DNA from: JALZHR01 sp036389695
Lineage (GTDB): Bacteria > Acidobacteriota > Blastocatellia > Pyrinomonadales > Pyrinomonadaceae
Direction: 5' to 3'
Assembly (NCBI GenBank): GCA_036389695.1
Contig: DASVWG010000119.1
Span: 1-7,197 of the forward strand
Length of the DNA stretch: 7,197 bases
Part shown: positions 5,001 to 7,197 of the stretch, piece after piece
Layout of the letters: every line of letters starts with the position of its first letter
Numbering within the stretch: the first letter of the stretch is position 1
Program-made: the position numbers and the translations under genes
Notes under the pieces: model-generated
Databases searched by the model: none
Seen by the model: only the letters and a program-made list of their open reading frames with translations
Told to the model about the DNA's origin: nothing

Positions 5001-5363
5001 CTAATTCTCTCTGACGGCAAGCTGTCTCTCGCCGCCTTTTTCAACTAACTGCCAGTCCCCGGTTAAATTATTCGGGTTCTCGTCGTTGTCGCGGTATGTC
5101 CAGTCCGTGATAAAAGTCCCTTTTACATCGGGCTTATGATAGAAAATCATCGCCGCCCTTACTCTCTGATTTACGTGTCTGATAGCAACAAAACTAACCT
5201 CGTAATCGGGAAAGTCTTCTTTAAACTGCGCCCGAGCTTTATCTTTAAACGAGTTTTCATTAATTCTTTCTGAAATTTTCTTTGAAATTCCGCAGCCGCT
5301 CAGCAGGCAGGCGGCGATGAACAGCCAGGCGATAAAATGCTTTTTATCCGGCGCTATTTCCAT
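5001..5363 (-). CDS. Small predicted lipoprotein, function unknown
   Basis: A 120-residue protein from the ATG at 5363. The N-terminus has a short charged stretch (MEIAPDKKH), a hydrophobic core (FIAWLFIAACL) and the lipobox LSGC with Cys24, so signal peptidase II cleavage and lipid anchoring are expected. The mature part is charged and ends in short strands (VSFVAIRHVNQRVRAAMIFY, TFITDWTYRD, GDWQLVEKGGER), and looks like a compact beta-rich domain; I do not recognise the family. The start overlaps the last 10 bases of def, with AGAG just upstream inside def, so translation is likely coupled. A longer in-frame start at 5444 would put 27 residues ahead of the signal peptide and is rejected. 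Its 3' end lies 6 bp from the end of the convergent exonuclease gene. Confidence 0.8.
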   Translation of the reverse strand: MEIAPDKKHFIAWLFIAACLLSGCGISKKISERINENSFKDKARAQFKEDFPDYEVSFVAIRHVNQRVRAAMIFYHKPDVKGTFITDWTYRDNDENPNNLTGDWQLVEKGGERQLAVREN

Positions 5364-5845
5364 TTCTTCTCTTTTTGAAATCTTTTCACGACCATCTCGC
5401 GCCGCATTTTCGGCAGGTGGTCGATAAAAAGTCTGCCGTCGCAATGGTCGGTTTCGTGCAGAAAACAGCGCGCGGCGTAGCCTTCGGCTTCACGCTCGAA
5501 CCATTCGCCTTTCACGTCCTGCGCTTTTAATTTCACTTTTGCCGCGCGCACGACGACTGCCGGAACTTTGCCGACCGACAGGCAGCCTTCCTGCCCGCTC
5601 TGCTCGCCTTCCGCCGAAATGATTTCGGGATTGGCGGCGACCAGCTTGATGCCTTCGCAGTCCATCACGAAAAGCCTTAGATTAAGCCCGATTTGCGGCG
5701 CTGCCAGCCCGACGCCTTCCGCCTCATACATCGTCTCGTACATATCGGCGCATAATTTTTCCAACTCTTCATCAAACTCGGTGACGGGCGCGCCGACCTT
5801 TGCCAGCACTTCTTCGGGATATTCGGTGATTTTTCTAACAGCCAT
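5354..5845 (-). CDS. def: Peptide deformylase
   Basis: Deformylase removes the N-formyl group from nascent proteins at the ribosome. The 163-residue protein starting MAVRKITEYP has all three metal-site motifs in order: GVGLAAPQ (44-51), EGCLS (86-90, ligand Cys88) and HETDH (130-134, ligands His130 and His134, catalytic Glu131). HETDHCDG replaces the more common HEIDHLDG, without loss of a key residue. The length is typical. The ATG at 5845 is chosen because the family starts at this point; an in-frame GTG at 5869 lies inside the palindrome. No strong Shine-Dalgarno is seen before the ATG (GGCAAAAAATAT). Unlike the common arrangement, fmt does not follow it; a lipoprotein gene overlaps its end by 10 bp. 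The palindrome at 5855-5924 separates it from the zinc-ribbon gene. Confidence 0.96.
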   Translation of the reverse strand: MAVRKITEYPEEVLAKVGAPVTEFDEELEKLCADMYETMYEAEGVGLAAPQIGLNLRLFVMDCEGIKLVAANPEIISAEGEQSGQEGCLSVGKVPAVVVRAAKVKLKAQDVKGEWFEREAEGYAARCFLHETDHCDGRLFIDHLPKMRREMVVKRFQKEKKWK

Positions 5846-5854
5846 ATATTTTTT

Positions 5855-5924
5855 GCCACGAAAGAACACGAAAGAAACACGAAAGAATTAGTTTTTTTCG
5901 TGAACTTTCGTGTAATTTCGTGGC
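5855..5924. repeat. 70-bp palindrome of CACGAAA/TTTCGTG units with 10-bp spacing
   Basis: The left arm has CACGAAA at 5857, 5867 and 5878; the right arm has TTTCGTG at 5896, 5906 and 5916. The outer ends GCCACGAAA and TTTCGTGGC pair perfectly, and the arms pair along their length with a few mismatches and one bulged base around a centre near 5886-5892. It fills nearly all of the 86-bp gap between the zinc-ribbon stop and the def start. As RNA it would form a long stem; with 7 T at 5892-5898 in the loop/stem but no T-run after the stem, it is not a standard intrinsic terminator. It looks like a REP-like or miniature dispersed element, but copies elsewhere cannot be seen. Confidence 0.85.
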
Positions 5925-5931
5925 TAATATT

Positions 5932-6147
5932 TTATCGCGGAATGACGCCGCGGCGCGAAGCTCTTTTCCAGTCGCTTTTCGTATTAAATCCTTTCTCCTC
6001 GCGCTGCAAGCATTCGGCGCAAACGTCCTGAGTTTCGTTGGTCGGACTGAGAAACGTGTTGTAATGGTCGATGATGCGGTCGCATTTGACGCACCTGACC
6101 GGCTCTTTGCCTTCGGCATTGTTTCTGATTTCGTCGATTTCAGTCAT
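5932..6147 (-). CDS. Small four-cysteine zinc-ribbon-like protein
   Basis: A 71-residue protein beginning MTEIDEIRNN, with CVKC (Cys19, Cys22) and CAEC (Cys43, Cys46) separated by 20 residues, the spacing of a zinc ribbon or small treble-clef finger. The tail (FNTKSDWKRASRRGVIPR) is basic, which would suit nucleic acid or ribosome contact; I do not recognise a named family. The ATG at 6147 shares ATGA with the stop of the glycosyltransferase gene, and GAGGAAAA lies about 10 bases upstream, so this start is preferred over a longer in-frame start at 6273 that would run inside the glycosyltransferase gene. Its stop is 8 bp from the edge of the CACGAAA palindrome. Function unknown. Confidence 0.75.
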   Translation of the reverse strand: MTEIDEIRNNAEGKEPVRCVKCDRIIDHYNTFLSPTNETQDVCAECLQREEKGFNTKSDWKRASRRGVIPR

Positions 6148-7197
6148 CTCGGTTTTTTCCTCAAGAGTCGAACTCTTTCCAAATAAAAATCTTCCTGCTT
6201 TTCTACAGTGTAGTTTGCTTCGACGTAATTTTCCAAAGGCTGACACGCAATGCGCGTTTTCTCGTTCTGGCAAATTTCTTCGGTCGCCAGCCAGATTTCC
6301 TCTGCGTCCGGCGGAATTTCCGAGATGACAAACTCGATTTGTTTTTCGAGCGCCGCCGCGCCCGAAGGATTTTCCTCGAATCCCCAGGCGAAAAAATTCT
6401 CGTCCGGCAAAATCCGGTTTGCGCCCGTGTAATGAAACGGCAGCGAAAGCGCGTCGTAATTTTGAAAAACGATAATCGGCTGATGCGGCGCTTCATTCGC
6501 TTCGATAAACCGCGCCGCGCGAATCCAATCGCCGCGCTTTGCCAGTTGCGGATAGCTTTTATAAACCGAATAAGGATACAGAAAAGCGAAAACAACGGCG
6601 AAAAAAATCCAGCTCCGGCGCGGCAAAACCCGACTTAAAAGCAAAGCGACGAATAAAAAAAGCGGCACGAAAAGAACCGCCGTATGCCGCAATGCGACGT
6701 AAACATCGCCGAGCAGAAAATACGCGAAAAGCAAAAAAGCGGCGACGACCAAAGAGATTGCGCCTAAGGCTAAAATGTCTTTATTAATTTGCCGGAAACT
6801 TTTTTTGGCAAGCAAAAATGCCGTCAGAAAAATGCCGAGACGCGCCAGCCAGATTCTCGCGACGGAAACGATTGACGATTCCGACGGCGGCGAAAGCTCG
6901 GTCGGAAAAGTCAGATTCAAAGCGTGATTCCAGACACTCCGCGCGCCTTCGACGAAAGATTTATCCGTCTGAAAACCGCCCGCGTTAACCGCAAGCTGCT
7001 CTTTTATTATCCAGAGCAAAGGCAAAATCGCCAGCCCGACAATCAGCATCTGCAAAAAATATGTTCGCGCTTCCTTAAATTGTTTCGTCACCAAAAGCGC
7101 GGCGAAACAACCGGCAAGCAAAAAACCGAGATAATAATTCGTGTAAAGCGCGACGATGGCGAGAAAAACAAATAGAAGTAATCGCGGAGTGCGGATC
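6144..7197 (-). CDS. GT39/PMT_2-type membrane glycosyltransferase, 3' part (5' end outside the window)
   Basis: An open frame of 350 residues runs in from the right edge without a start. It begins inside the membrane region: ALYTNYYLGFLLAGC (16-30) is the Y/H-rich motif typical of this superfamily just before a transmembrane helix. Hydrophobic helices follow at about 46-64, 116-130, 141-162, 172-190 and 196-210; LRHTAVLFVP (169-178) matches the usual RY....P turn. Then comes a soluble C-terminal part starting GDWIRAARFIEAN (222-234), with IIVFQNYDALSLPFHYTG (241-258) and a short final domain, as in ArnT-like and other PMT_2 proteins that use polyprenyl-phosphate sugars. The N-terminal catalytic Asp/Glu loops are outside the window. 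The acceptor is unknown. Apparent starts such as the TTG at 7121 are internal. It overlaps the zinc-ribbon gene by 4 bp. Confidence 0.88.
   Translation of the reverse strand, partial: IRTPRLLLFVFLAIVALYTNYYLGFLLAGCFAALLVTKQFKEARTYFLQMLIVGLAILPLLWIIKEQLAVNAGGFQTDKSFVEGARSVWNHALNLTFPTELSPPSESSIVSVARIWLARLGIFLTAFLLAKKSFRQINKDILALGAISLVVAAFLLFAYFLLGDVYVALRHTAVLFVPLFLFVALLLSRVLPRRSWIFFAVVFAFLYPYSVYKSYPQLAKRGDWIRAARFIEANEAPHQPIIVFQNYDALSLPFHYTGANRILPDENFFAWGFEENPSGAAALEKQIEFVISEIPPDAEEIWLATEEICQNEKTRIACQPLENYVEANYTVEKQEDFYLERVRLLRKKPR

Noticed and set aside
5364..5444. Longer start of the lipoprotein gene
   Set aside because: It would place 27 residues before a well-formed signal peptide and overlap def by about 90 bp; the ATG at 5363 has AGAG upstream.
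6148..6273. Longer start of the zinc-ribbon gene
   Set aside because: It would overlap the glycosyltransferase gene by about 130 bp; the ATG at 6147 with the ATGA overlap and GAGG upstream is preferred.
7119..7121. TTG as the start of the glycosyltransferase
   Set aside because: The frame stays open for 25 more codons to the window edge, and these complete the ALYTNYYLGF motif, so the TTG is an internal Leu codon.

Overview
The window is a gene-dense piece of a bacterial chromosome of intermediate GC. Nearly everything is coded on the minus strand, with one plus-strand gene. Undecaprenyl diphosphate synthase, peptide deformylase and a lipobox-bearing lipoprotein confirm a bacterium. A diderm is likely. 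The Thermus-type PyrE and the DnaQ-like exonuclease with an extra N-terminal domain would fit Acidobacteriota (Blastocatellia-like), but that placement is a weak guess from family resemblance only. No IS element, CRISPR array, rRNA or tRNA was seen.

Layout in transcription order (right to left on the minus strand). (a) 7197-6144 is the 3' two-thirds or so of a membrane glycosyltransferase of the GT39/PMT_2 type, cut by the window edge. It is coupled by an ATGA overlap to a 71-residue four-cysteine zinc-ribbon protein. (b) A 70-bp palindrome built from CACGAAA units (5855-5924) separates these from peptide deformylase, whose 3' end overlaps a small lipoprotein gene (5001-5363). (c) A plus-strand DEDDh exonuclease (about 4194-4994) converges on the lipoprotein gene and diverges from a SnoaL/NTF2-like gene (3738-4079). 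(d) A second repeat-built palindrome (about 3622-3746) separates the NTF2-like gene from a tight six-gene run: pyrE, an ASCH-domain gene, truA, an AbiEii-like nucleotidyltransferase, a DUF952 gene and uppS. The first five genes are linked by four successive 4-bp ATGA overlaps, and uppS follows after 8 bp. (e) At the left edge, after a terminator-like hairpin and a promoter-like sequence, are the first 19 codons of a TIR-domain protein with a good ribosome binding site.

The pyrE-uppS run mixes pyrimidine synthesis (PyrE), RNA or nucleoside modification (TruA, ASCH), two proteins of unknown substrate (nucleotidyltransferase, DUF952) and cell-wall lipid carrier synthesis (UppS). The shared start/stop codons imply one transcript and coupled translation, but not one pathway.

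The most unusual items are the truncated TIR gene at 1-59 and the two intergenic palindromes. The palindromes are unrelated in sequence but share one design: short units repeated about every 10 bp in each arm, with the arms inverted. One of them supplies the last codons and stop of the NTF2-like gene. The toxin-like nucleotidyltransferase sitting without an evident antitoxin inside a housekeeping operon, and the ASCH gene locked between pyrE and truA, also deserve a look. I see no complete, demonstrable new system inside these bounds; the TIR gene is the best lead and most of it lies outside.
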